Below are positions 53,835 to 62,614 of a DNA stretch of 64,000 nt, piece after piece. Below the pieces are notes generated by a model. That model was not told where the DNA came from and made no database searches. It saw only the letters and a list, made by a program, of their open reading frames with translations. Position 1 is the stretch's first letter. Every line of letters begins with the position of its first letter. The stretch spans positions 62,001 to 126,000 of the forward strand of contig CANJBL010000006.1 in assembly GCA_947472795.1 (NCBI GenBank), in the 5' to 3' direction. This DNA is from Fidelibacterota bacterium (GTDB taxonomy: Bacteria > Pseudomonadota > Alphaproteobacteria > Rhodospirillales > Rhodospirillaceae). The position numbers and the translations under genes were made by a program.

Positions 53835-54332
53835 TCAGCCGGCTTCATCTAAAGTCGGCGGCGGCGCTACATCCTCGACGGTGGAGAAAGTGCTTATGCC
53901 GCCGGCAGGCTTTAATGGCTCGGGCGGCGCGATACCGCGCGCGGCCAAAACGTCATTGACGGTCTGCAGCAACATGGCCGGCGAGATGGGTTTCATGAGG
54001 TATCCCTGAATGCCCCGACGGGCGGCGGCTTTGTAGGTTCCCGTGTCGGTGCGGCCTGTGAGCACGATGACAGGCAAGTTACGCCGCCAGATCGTCTTGG
54101 CTTCGCGGATCTTGCGTATGAGTGTCAGGCCGTTGGCGTTGGGCAGCACTATATCCACCAACGCCAGCTGAATGCGCAGGCCGGGGTCCTTCATGATGTA
54201 GAAGAGGGCTTCTTCCGCATTTCCGGCGGTCACGATCTTGGGGTAACCGCCGGCCTTGAGGAAGGCGACGATAAGATCGCGGATGGCGGGTTCATCCTCG
54301 ACAACGAGCAGGCAACTGAGCGGCTTGGCCAT
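53835..54332 (-). CDS. Single-domain response regulator (CheY-like)
   Basis: A 165-residue receiver protein. The acidic pocket is VVEDE (residues 10-14), the phosphoacceptor D60 is in LALVDIVLP, T92 follows in VIVLTGR, and K114 in GYLMKP. A 35-residue Pro-rich tail with no output domain follows. It probably works as a diffusible phospho-switch; no histidine kinase is adjacent. Confidence 0.9.
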   Translation of the reverse strand: MAKPLSCLLVVEDEPAIRDLIVAFLKAGGYPKIVTAGNAEEALFYIMKDPGLRIQLALVDIVLPNANGLTLIRKIREAKTIWRRNLPVIVLTGRTDTGTYKAAARRGIQGYLMKPISPAMLLQTVNDVLAARGIAPPEPLKPAGGISTFSTVEDVAPPPTLDEAG

Positions 54333-54419
54333 AAGGAGCGCACAAGAAAAATGGATTAACTAGGATTCCAAAACGCTGCCGCGAATGCAATGGAGCTTTT
54401 GCAAAGCAAACCCCTGACG

Positions 54420-54617
54420 TTAGGAGACGACGCCATGGGAGCTGCGTGGGCCAAGGAACAACCACAGGAGCCAGCCCACGAACGGTAGAAGGATGACCAG
54501 CAGAATCCAAGCCACTTTTGTGCCTGTAGAGCGAGCGCTGCCGAGGGTGCTGATAATGGCCCATACATCCGCAACAAGGATAAGGAGGCCGAAGATGCCT
54601 TGATATTCGAAGTGCAT
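54420..54617 (-). CDS. PLDc_N domain small membrane protein
   Basis: A 65-residue protein with two hydrophobic helices in the phospholipase D-nuclease N-terminal (PLDc_N) pattern: FGLLILVADVWAIISTLGSA, then TKVAWILLVILLPFVGWLLWLFLGPRS. These small membrane proteins are common in bacteria and have no assigned role. The frame also stays open upstream but the family N terminus supports the ATG at 54617. Confidence 0.8.
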   Translation of the reverse strand: MHFEYQGIFGLLILVADVWAIISTLGSARSTGTKVAWILLVILLPFVGWLLWLFLGPRSSHGVVS

Positions 54618-54687
54618 GGAAACATCCTGTGCGCGATAAGATGCAACCCAGATTAGACCTATAAAAGCCTGAGGGAAAGGACAAGCG

Positions 54688-55110
54688 ATGACGCGGACGG
54701 CACACTGTAATTGCGGCGCGCTGCGGTTGGAGGCAGACGGCGAACCCGAAGCCGTGGTGGTTTGTCACTGTACAGATTGCCAGCGGCGGACGGGGTCCGT
54801 GGTAGGTGTGGGCGCCTATTATCATAAAGACAAAGTACGCATCACCGGCGCCAGTACAGCCTGGACACGCACGGCCCACAGCGGACGCAGGTTCACGCAG
54901 AATTTCTGCCCGACGTGCGGGACGTCGGTGTTTTTCATTTCGGATAATAAGCCCGACGGTGTCGGTGTGGCTGTGGGCGCCTTTGCCGATCCCAACTACC
55001 CGGCGCCCGCACGTTCAGTGTGGGAGCGCTCGCAGCATCCATGGATTGCCGTGCCCGAAGACCTCGTCCATTTCGACATGGGACGAGATCAAGGCGCGAA
55101 GAAAGCGTAG
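54688..55110 (+). CDS. GFA (CENP-V/Gfa) family protein
   Basis: A 140-residue zinc protein of the glutathione-dependent formaldehyde-activating (Gfa) family. The ligand Cys sets are in CNCGALRL, VCHCTDCQRRTGS, and NFCPTCGTSVFF. Gfa has been proposed to speed S-hydroxymethylglutathione formation, though that activity is disputed. ATG 54688 follows GGGAAAGGACAAGCG. A GST gene follows after 10 bases, and a second GFA gene lies at 61125. Confidence 0.88.
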   Translation: MTRTAHCNCGALRLEADGEPEAVVVCHCTDCQRRTGSVVGVGAYYHKDKVRITGASTAWTRTAHSGRRFTQNFCPTCGTSVFFISDNKPDGVGVAVGAFADPNYPAPARSVWERSQHPWIAVPEDLVHFDMGRDQGAKKA

Positions 55111-55120
55111 GAACCTCAGG

Positions 55121-55762
55121 ATGACCATCACCATCACCGCATTCGACCGCTCACCCGACGGCGGTAAGGGGTTGGCGCGCGACACGCGGGTTCGCTGGGC
55201 GCTGGAGGAAGTCGCCCAACCCTACGAGGTTCGTCTTGTTTCATTCCGTGCGCTGAAGGAGCCCGCGCATCTGGCCCTTCATCCGTTCGGTCAGATTCCA
55301 ACCTATGAAGAAGGCGATCTTGCTCTGTTCGAGACGGGTGCGATTGTTTTCCATATCGCCGAGCGTCATGCGGGTCTATTGTCGAAGGACGCGAACGCGC
55401 GTGCCAGGGCGATCACATGGATGTTCGCCGCCATCAATACAATCGAACCGCCGATCCTCGAATATGTGACCGCCAAGCTGTTCGAAGCGGATAAGCCTTG
55501 GGCGCAGCAGCGCGTGCCTCTGGTCGCGGATCGCGTGCGCGTACGGTTGCAGCAACTTTCCAGCCGTCTCGGTGATGCCGAATGGCTCGATGGCGCGTTC
55601 AGCGCCGGCGATCTGATGATGGTATCGGTGTTGCTCCGCGTGAGACCATCGGGAATTCTGGACGAATATGCGAACCTCGCGGCCTATGTCGCGCGGGGCG
55701 AGGCACGCCCCGCCTATCAACGTGCTTTCGCCGCGCAGTTGGCAGTGAATACGCGGCCTTAG
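55121..55762 (+). CDS. Glutathione S-transferase
   Basis: A 213-residue GST. The N-terminal thioredoxin-like domain has RVRWALEEVAQPYEVRLV, NPxGQIP-like HPFGQIPTYEEGDLALFETGAI, and the C-terminal helical domain has AGDLMMVSVLLR. The substrate cannot be deduced. It lies 10 bases after the GFA gene, so the two are likely co-transcribed, and it converges with the DHA2 efflux gene, overlapping by 4 bases at the stops. Confidence 0.88.
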   Translation: MTITITAFDRSPDGGKGLARDTRVRWALEEVAQPYEVRLVSFRALKEPAHLALHPFGQIPTYEEGDLALFETGAIVFHIAERHAGLLSKDANARARAITWMFAAINTIEPPILEYVTAKLFEADKPWAQQRVPLVADRVRVRLQQLSSRLGDAEWLDGAFSAGDLMMVSVLLRVRPSGILDEYANLAAYVARGEARPAYQRAFAAQLAVNTRP

Positions 55763-57273
55763 GTTTTTGCCGATTGCTCCGATAGACGGCCGGGTCGGAC
55801 GTGCGGCACCATCCAGGCGGTGATGAAGCCCATGATGCCAAGCAAGACCGCCAGCCAGAAGGAATTTCCCAAGGAGTCACCGATGGCGCCGGTGAGCCGG
55901 TTGATATCAGCGGCGGAAACTTTCTCACGTAAGGCTGGGTCCATGATGGTCTGCACGGCGTCATGCACGCCCGGCAACTTCCAAGCCATATTGAGATTGA
56001 GCGCAGCACCCACAATCGCTGTACCGAATGTACCACCCAACATGCGCATGAAAGCCTGCGTTGCCGTGGCAATGCCGCGGTGCGCGGTCGCCGCTTCCTG
56101 CATGGAAATATGCAAGCTGGTGTTCATGAACCCGAGGCCAGCGCCAATGACGAAGGCTGCCGCAGTGGGCCACCATCCGTTCAGGATGTGACGATTGATC
56201 TCAACCGGCACGGTTGCCAAGCCCGCGAGCATCAGCGTGCCTATGACGAGCATGATTCCGCCCGCGACGGCCGTGGTGCGGTACGTGGTGCGCACCATGA
56301 TGCGGGAGCCAACGGTCGCCGCCACGGGCCAGCTGAATGACATGATGGAGAGCGACACGCCGGCCGTGAAAACGCTGCCGCCCAAAATGCCCTGCACATA
56401 AGTGGGCAGGAAGGCACTGACGCTCATGAGCACGCCGCCAATGGCGAAGCTGCCGACGTTGGACGCCAAGAGCGTGCGGTCACGCCACAAGGCGGGAGGC
56501 AACAGGGGTTCGGGTGAGCGGCGTTCGACGCGCAGGAACAAAAAATATGTAACGGCGCAAATGGCCAGGAGAAGCAAAATCCACCAGCCCAGTTTGTCGG
56601 CCTGAAGCATCGCCACCAAAAGGGCCGTCAGCGAGGTCATCAACAGGGCCGCGCCGGCCATATCCAGGTTGTGCTTGATGATGCGGGGCTGTTCCTTGAA
56701 GAAGACCGCCAGCATGCCCATGGCCAGCGCGCCAATGGGAATATTGAGCCAGAAGATCAGCGGCCAGGTGAGGTGCTGTACGATGAAGGCGCCGAGCACG
56801 GGACCTATGATGGACGAGCCTGCGTAGACGCTGGCGATATGAGGCTGGACCTTCACGCGCTCGATAGAGGGATACGCATCGCCGACAATGGTAAGTGTGA
56901 CGGGCAGAATGGCCCCGGCACCGATCCCTTGCACCGCGCGGAAGATCACCAGCATCAGCATGGACGGGGCCAACCCGCACAGCAGGCTGCCGACGAGGAA
57001 AATGGTGAAGCCGATGAAGAGAATGCGTTTGCGCCCATACAGGTCGGCGAGGCGGCCGTAGATGGGGATGGTGACCGCCTGCGTCAGCATGTAGGCGGCA
57101 AACACCCAGGCCAGCAGTGCAAAACCACCGAGGTCGCCCACAATGGTCGGCATGGCCGTAGCGACAATGGTGCCCTCGACAGCGGAGGTGAAAATGGCGG
57201 CGATGCAGGCGGCAAATACCAGCCGGCGTGTTTGTGGGTCAAGTGGTGTGGAATCTTGAGGGCTGGCAGACAT
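55759..57273 (-). CDS. DHA2 family multidrug efflux MFS transporter
   Basis: A 504-residue, 14-span drug:proton antiporter. Motif A is YGRLADLYGRKRILFIG, motif C-like GSSIIGPVLGAFIVQHL, and the first span has TSAVEGTIVATAMPTIVGDLGG, typical of EmrB-like DHA2 members. No membrane-fusion partner is next to it. It is divergent from the MAPEG gene. Confidence 0.9.
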   Translation of the reverse strand: MSASPQDSTPLDPQTRRLVFAACIAAIFTSAVEGTIVATAMPTIVGDLGGFALLAWVFAAYMLTQAVTIPIYGRLADLYGRKRILFIGFTIFLVGSLLCGLAPSMLMLVIFRAVQGIGAGAILPVTLTIVGDAYPSIERVKVQPHIASVYAGSSIIGPVLGAFIVQHLTWPLIFWLNIPIGALAMGMLAVFFKEQPRIIKHNLDMAGAALLMTSLTALLVAMLQADKLGWWILLLLAICAVTYFLFLRVERRSPEPLLPPALWRDRTLLASNVGSFAIGGVLMSVSAFLPTYVQGILGGSVFTAGVSLSIMSFSWPVAATVGSRIMVRTTYRTTAVAGGIMLVIGTLMLAGLATVPVEINRHILNGWWPTAAAFVIGAGLGFMNTSLHISMQEAATAHRGIATATQAFMRMLGGTFGTAIVGAALNLNMAWKLPGVHDAVQTIMDPALREKVSAADINRLTGAIGDSLGNSFWLAVLLGIMGFITAWMVPHVRPGRLSEQSAKT

Positions 57274-57350
57274 GTCCCTGAAATATCGCTTATTCCAGCG
57301 CCTGTCATGAGGCTATCTTGGCAGGGCTTCCATACATAAAGGAGGGGACA

Positions 57351-57755
57351 ATGTTGAACTCGCCATTGCCGTTACCGGTGACCTTGACCACCGCGTCGAT
57401 CCTGACTCTCTTGTGCATTGCGCTGATCGTGCGTGTCGGCCACGGCCGTTTCCAGCACCGCGTCGCCATGGGGGATGGCGGTAACTCGGACATGCTCGTG
57501 CGCATGCGCACCCATGCGAACTTTGTGGAATACGTGCCGATTATTTTGATCCTTATGGGAATCTTAGAGATGTCCAAGGTCAGTCGCATCGCCCTTGCGG
57601 TGATGGGCGCGGTGCTGATCCTCTCGCGCGTGCTTCACGCCATCGGCATGCCACGTCCCGCGCCGAACATATTCCGCGCGAGCGGAGCTGGGCTCAGTGC
57701 CCTTGTCATGTTCATCTGCGCCGTGTGGGGCCTCTTTCTGGTATTTACCGCTTAG
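57351..57755 (+). CDS. MAPEG family membrane protein
   Basis: A 134-residue four-span protein of the membrane-associated eicosanoid/glutathione metabolism family. The signature is RVGHGRFQHRVAMGDGGNSDMLVRMRTHANFVEYVPI, with the Arg/Asn/Glu residues that hold glutathione in relatives. ATG 57351 follows a strong AGGAGGGG. It lies 18 bases before the class III alcohol dehydrogenase gene, so the two probably form an operon. Confidence 0.9.
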   Translation: MLNSPLPLPVTLTTASILTLLCIALIVRVGHGRFQHRVAMGDGGNSDMLVRMRTHANFVEYVPIILILMGILEMSKVSRIALAVMGAVLILSRVLHAIGMPRPAPNIFRASGAGLSALVMFICAVWGLFLVFTA

Positions 57756-57773
57756 TCTGTTGGGAGTTCTTCT

Positions 57774-58898
<1,125 letters not shown>

Positions 58899-58906
58899 AT
58901 CTCGAC

Positions 58907-59026
58907 GTCATCCCGGACGAGCCACGCCACAGGCGGGGCGAGAGCCGGGATCCATTGCGCAGAAAACGCCGGCTCGTGGACCTTGATCCATGGATCCCCG
59001 CTCGCGCTTCGCTTGGCGGGGATGAC
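58907..59026. repeat. Dispersed intergenic palindromic repeat, copy 5
   Basis: The longest copy (120 bases): GTCATCCCGGACGAGCC...GGGATCCATTGCGC at the left, a middle insert, and ATCCATGGATCCCCGC...GGCGGGGATGAC at the right, whose stem loop is longer (TCGCGCTTCGCTT). It fills the gap between frmA and the hydrolase gene. Confidence 0.85.
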
Positions 59027-59059
59027 AATTGAGTGTTGTTATCGAGGACATTTGAATCC

Positions 59060-59893
59060 ATGGAAATTCTCTCAAAAGTAAAAAGCTTTGGCGGGACACA
59101 AGAGGTACGCCGGTATCAAAGTGCCGTCACCGGCACGACGATGCGGTTTGGCGTGTATCTGCCGCCGCAATCTGAGAATGGCAAAGTGCCGGTACTGTGG
59201 CTCCTCTCGGGACTCACGTGCACCGAAGCGAATTTCCTGGAGAAGGCGGGCGCGCAACGATTAGCGGCAGAGGCCGGCGTGATTCTGGTGGTGCCCGATA
59301 CCTCGCCGCGCGGCGAGGGTGTCGCCGATGATGCGGCTTACGATCTGGGGCAGGGCGCGGGCTTTTATCTTGATGCGACGCAAGCGCCATGGGCCCCGCA
59401 CTTCAAGATGGAGTCGTGGCTTATTGATGAACTGCCCAAGATCGTCGCGGCGGAATTCCCCGCCGATATGACGCGGCAAAGCATTTGCGGCCATTCCATG
59501 GGCGGACACGGAGCCCTGACTTTGGCGCTGCGGAACCCCGCGCGCTTTCGGTCCGTCTCGGCTTTTGCACCCATCGTCGCGCCAGCGCAAGTTCCATGGG
59601 GCGAAAAGGCGTTTGCGGCGTATCTGGGGGCAGACCGCACGACGTGGCGCAAGCACGATGCCTGTGCCTTGATCGAGGACGGCGCGCGTGTGGCAGAGAT
59701 TTTGGTCGATCAAGGATCAGCGGACCAGTTTCTGGAAAACCAGTTGAAACCGGAATTGCTGAAAGCGGCTTGCGCGAAGGCCGGCATTCCGCTGACGCTG
59801 AACCTGCGGGAAGGCTACGATCACTCTTACTATTTTATCGCCAGCTTCATGGCCGATCATGTGCGCTATCACGCGCAAAGACTGAAAAGCTAA
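59060..59893 (+). CDS. fghA: S-formylglutathione hydrolase
   Basis: A 277-residue esterase-D-type hydrolase that releases formate and glutathione from S-formylglutathione. The nucleophile elbow is CGHSMGGHGAL (Ser about residue 146), Asp in LVDQGSADQFL and His in REGYDHSYYFIASF. LWLLSGLTCTEANFLEKAGAQRLAAE is also diagnostic. ATG 59060 gives the family N terminus. It completes the formaldehyde route with frmA, although the palindromic repeat stands between. Confidence 0.96.
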   Translation: MEILSKVKSFGGTQEVRRYQSAVTGTTMRFGVYLPPQSENGKVPVLWLLSGLTCTEANFLEKAGAQRLAAEAGVILVVPDTSPRGEGVADDAAYDLGQGAGFYLDATQAPWAPHFKMESWLIDELPKIVAAEFPADMTRQSICGHSMGGHGALTLALRNPARFRSVSAFAPIVAPAQVPWGEKAFAAYLGADRTTWRKHDACALIEDGARVAEILVDQGSADQFLENQLKPELLKAACAKAGIPLTLNLREGYDHSYYFIASFMADHVRYHAQRLKS

Positions 59894-59898
59894 CGCGT

Positions 59899-60966
59899 CT
59901 ATCTCTGTCTGGCGCGGCGCTCGTCGGCCTCGCCGGTTTCAGCTGAGGTGCTGGATGGGTCGCCTTGGACGACGCGGTTGCGCCCCGTCTCCTTCGCCTT
60001 GTAGAGCGCTTCATCGGCGGCTTTGACCCAGGATTCCTGCTTGCTGTCGCGAGTGCAGGCGGCAACGCCGATGCTGACCGTGACTTGGCGGTTCTTCAGA
60101 AGCGAGCTCTCGGCGATGCGGGCCCGCAAGTTCTCGGCCTGCACCATGGCGGCGTTGTCGGGTGTGTCGGGCAGAAGAAGCAGGAACTCCTCGCCACCCA
60201 TGCGGAACAGACGGTCTAATTTGCGCGAGCGGTTCTTGATAAGAAGCACGAGGGCCTTCAGCACGCGGTCACCGGCATCGTGGCCCAGCTCGTCGTTCAC
60301 TTTCTTGAAATAGTCGATGTCGATGAGCAGCACCGAGGCTGGCGCAGCCGTACGCTGGTGGCGTTCCAGCGCTTCGTCGAGGGCGAATTCCATTTGGCGG
60401 CGGTTATAGGCGCCGGTGAGGGGATCGGTGATCGCTTGCGCCAGCAGTTCTTCCTGCAAATCACGAATAACGTCGGTGATGATGAAGATGACGACGATGG
60501 TCAGGGCGAGGGACACCACAAAGCGCGAGGCAATGTCGGTGCCCAGCGACATCAGCACCATGGGAGCGGCGCAGGCGAGCAGGACCAGGCTGCTGACGAT
60601 GGCCACACGCCGCGCCAGCACGAAGTAACACAGCAGCACGCCGGGGTAACACCAGAGCGCGCCGTGGATCGGGTCTTCCTTCAACGACATGCCAATGGCC
60701 AGGGCTGTGGGAATCAGCAGGAAGGTGAAGGGGATGGGCGGGCGCTTCTTGAAATGGATAGCGATGCCATCCACCACAAACGTACCCACAACGCCCAGCA
60801 CTGAAACGCCCAGGAGGATCTGGCCGTTCACGAAATTGACGACGGCAAAGGGTGTGATGAAAATAAGTACGGCCAGCGCCAGCAGATACATGATCCGCTC
60901 GCGGTAAAACTCCATGATATCCTGATTGCTCCGCGGTAACCGCGCGGGCGCGTCCGATGTACTCAT
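59899..60966 (-). CDS. Membrane-bound GGDEF diguanylate cyclase
   Basis: A 355-residue protein: about six spans between residues 25 and 170, then a GGDEF domain (about 180-335) with DPLTGAYNRRQME, LLIDIDYFKKVNDELGHDAGD and the active-site GGEEF. It should make cyclic di-GMP from GTP. No RxxD inhibitory site precedes GGEEF at the usual place (RLFRM instead). The sensor part is a plain membrane domain of unknown input. It converges with fghA, 5 bases between the stops. Confidence 0.92.
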   Translation of the reverse strand: MSTSDAPARLPRSNQDIMEFYRERIMYLLALAVLIFITPFAVVNFVNGQILLGVSVLGVVGTFVVDGIAIHFKKRPPIPFTFLLIPTALAIGMSLKEDPIHGALWCYPGVLLCYFVLARRVAIVSSLVLLACAAPMVLMSLGTDIASRFVVSLALTIVVIFIITDVIRDLQEELLAQAITDPLTGAYNRRQMEFALDEALERHQRTAAPASVLLIDIDYFKKVNDELGHDAGDRVLKALVLLIKNRSRKLDRLFRMGGEEFLLLLPDTPDNAAMVQAENLRARIAESSLLKNRQVTVSIGVAACTRDSKQESWVKAADEALYKAKETGRNRVVQGDPSSTSAETGEADERRARQR

Positions 60967-61124
60967 ATTGCCGTGGAATGCTCCGCCCTTTTTGGCTCAC
61001 TGCACTCCGTACCCCCACGCACATCATAGCAGTACTGACATTGCATGTCAGATATCTCGTAGCAGTGGTGCACGAAGATGTGAGATTTGGATACAATGAG
61101 GTACGCATTTGAAGGAGGGGATTC

Positions 61125-61538
61125 ATGACGATAACCGGCGGTTGCCTTTGCGGCGCGGTCCGTTACAGCAGCGTATCCAAACCCATCGGCGCCCGCGTCT
61201 GCTGGTGCCGTGATTGCCAATACTGGGCGGCGGGTAATGGCACAGTGAACGTCGGCTTTTATAAAGCGGACGTGACGGTGACAGGCGCGGTGACCGATTT
61301 CCCCAGCACGGCGGAAAGCGGCAACAGCATGCACCGGGAGTTCTGCCCCACGTGCGGCACGCCCATGTTCAGCTCCACAGAGGCGAGGCCGCATCTGGTG
61401 TTCATCCGAGCTGGAACGCTGGACGACCCGAACATCGTGACGCCAAGCGCCACCATCTGGGTGAAATCCGCCCCGCAGTGGGCCTGTATCAACGAAACTC
61501 TGCCGAAATTCGACGGTCAGTCGCCGCCGATTGCTTAA
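61125..61538 (+). CDS. GFA (CENP-V/Gfa) family protein, second copy
   Basis: A 137-residue zinc protein related to that at 54688: CLCGAVRYSS, VCWCRDCQYWAAGNG, EFCPTCGTPMFS. It differs in length of the middle strand and in the C-terminal part (SATIWVKSAPQWACIN, typical of COG3791 members). ATG 61125 has GGAGGGG before it. It is separated from the frmA/fghA genes by the GGDEF gene, on the same strand as them. Confidence 0.88.
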   Translation: MTITGGCLCGAVRYSSVSKPIGARVCWCRDCQYWAAGNGTVNVGFYKADVTVTGAVTDFPSTAESGNSMHREFCPTCGTPMFSSTEARPHLVFIRAGTLDDPNIVTPSATIWVKSAPQWACINETLPKFDGQSPPIA

Positions 61539-61550
61539 GCTTGGGGACTG

Positions 61551-61874
61551 CTACTTGCCGAGGGCCGGCTTGGTGTGGGCGGCCATCTTGAACAGGAAGA
61601 TGTTGGTGGCGCCGGCCTTTGTGCCGGAATCGCCTTTGGCCCCGCGCTTAATGAGGAGTCCCGCGAGAGAGGATGCGTCGGCGTCCGAAGCGGCTTGGCG
61701 GTAAAGCCCCACATCGCTGGTTTTAAAGCCGTGCACGTCAAAAAGTTCTTTGCGGGCGTCGCCGGCGGTGCCCACGTACCAGGCCGCACGGGGGCTGGTA
61801 TGACGTTTCATGAAATCCTCTAGGTCCTCGAGAATCTGAGTGCGGGACTTTTGAGGTTTTTTGGGTGGTGGCAC
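61551..61874 (-). CDS. Hypothetical protein, possibly GIY-YIG-like
   Basis: A 107-residue basic protein. The segment AAWYVGTAGDARKELFDVHGF, followed by YRQAASDADASSLAGLLIKRG and a C-terminal strand NIFLFKMA, resembles a loose GIY-YIG-like group (WYVGI ... YR ... A), but the catalytic Arg and Glu cannot be assigned with confidence. The first 12 residues are Pro/Lys-rich. Function is unknown. Confidence 0.5.
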   Translation of the reverse strand: MPPPKKPQKSRTQILEDLEDFMKRHTSPRAAWYVGTAGDARKELFDVHGFKTSDVGLYRQAASDADASSLAGLLIKRGAKGDSGTKAGATNIFLFKMAAHTKPALGK

Positions 61875-62055
61875 GGCTCACCCTAACACGGGGCCTCGCA
61901 TTCGCCCCATGCTATTGGCGGCCCACACTATCGGCGGAAAGCGGCAAGAGCCCTGCCATTCCTGTGCCCCATTCGCGTGCCAATGTTTGTATGCTTGCTC
62001 TCCGGTTAAGGGCCCGACTAGCATAGGGTGTATCTTGGGCAGGGAGGATATCCAC

Positions 62056-62499
62056 ATGGCAAAGGTCATCAGAGCGAAGGTCATCAGACTGGGTGCGGTG
62101 CTGGGCGGCGCGCTGATCGCGGCCTATGTCGCCGTGCATGTGGCGGGTGCCGCCGCGCCGGCCAAGAAGGGACCAGCACCCTGGAGCCCCGTGGAAGTGA
62201 GCACGCAAGAAACCGACACGGGTTACGCCTTCACCAACGATCAGGGCCGGCCCGTTTACACCAATGATCTCGACAAGGGGACCAAGATCAGCTGCAACGA
62301 TGCCTGCCTGGGCGTGCAGTGGATTCCCATTTTCGCGCGCGAGACTTCAAAGCCGCAAGGCGACTGGTCGGTGATGCTGCGCGACGACAAGGCCACGCAA
62401 TGGGCCTACAAGAAAAAGCCGGTCTATAACTACTACGGCGCCGATCCGCTGGAAGACGTGGTAGCGGCGGACAAGCACTGGCATAGGCTGGAACCGTAA
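62056..62499 (+). CDS. Exported COG4315/Lipoprotein_15-type protein
   Basis: A 147-residue exported protein. After an uncleaved or weak signal (LGAVLGGALIAAYVAVHVAGAAA) it has two units of the YxxxxDxxG pattern: TGYAFTNDQGRPVYTNDLDKG with SCNDACLGVQW, and GDWSVMLRDDKATQWAYKKKPVYNYYGADP. This is the 'secreted repeat of unknown function' family (PF03640-like). There is no lipobox Cys here. ATG 62056 follows AGGGAGGATATCCAC. Confidence 0.8.
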   Translation: MAKVIRAKVIRLGAVLGGALIAAYVAVHVAGAAAPAKKGPAPWSPVEVSTQETDTGYAFTNDQGRPVYTNDLDKGTKISCNDACLGVQWIPIFARETSKPQGDWSVMLRDDKATQWAYKKKPVYNYYGADPLEDVVAADKHWHRLEP

Positions 62500-62508
62500 G
62501 CACTGTCC

Positions 62509-62605
62509 GTCATCCCGGACAAGCCGCGCACAAGCGCGGCGCGATCCGGGATCCATTGTGCAAGGCGCATGCTGACGAATGGATCCCCGCCTTCGCGGGG
62601 ATGAC
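62509..62605. repeat. Dispersed intergenic palindromic repeat, copy 6
   Basis: GTCATCCCGGACAAGCC...GATCCGGGATCCATTG at the left and GAATGGATCCCCGCC-TTCG-CGGGGATGAC at the right. It lies between the convergent COG4315 and uvrA genes. Confidence 0.85.
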
Positions 62606-62614
62606 GATCAAAGC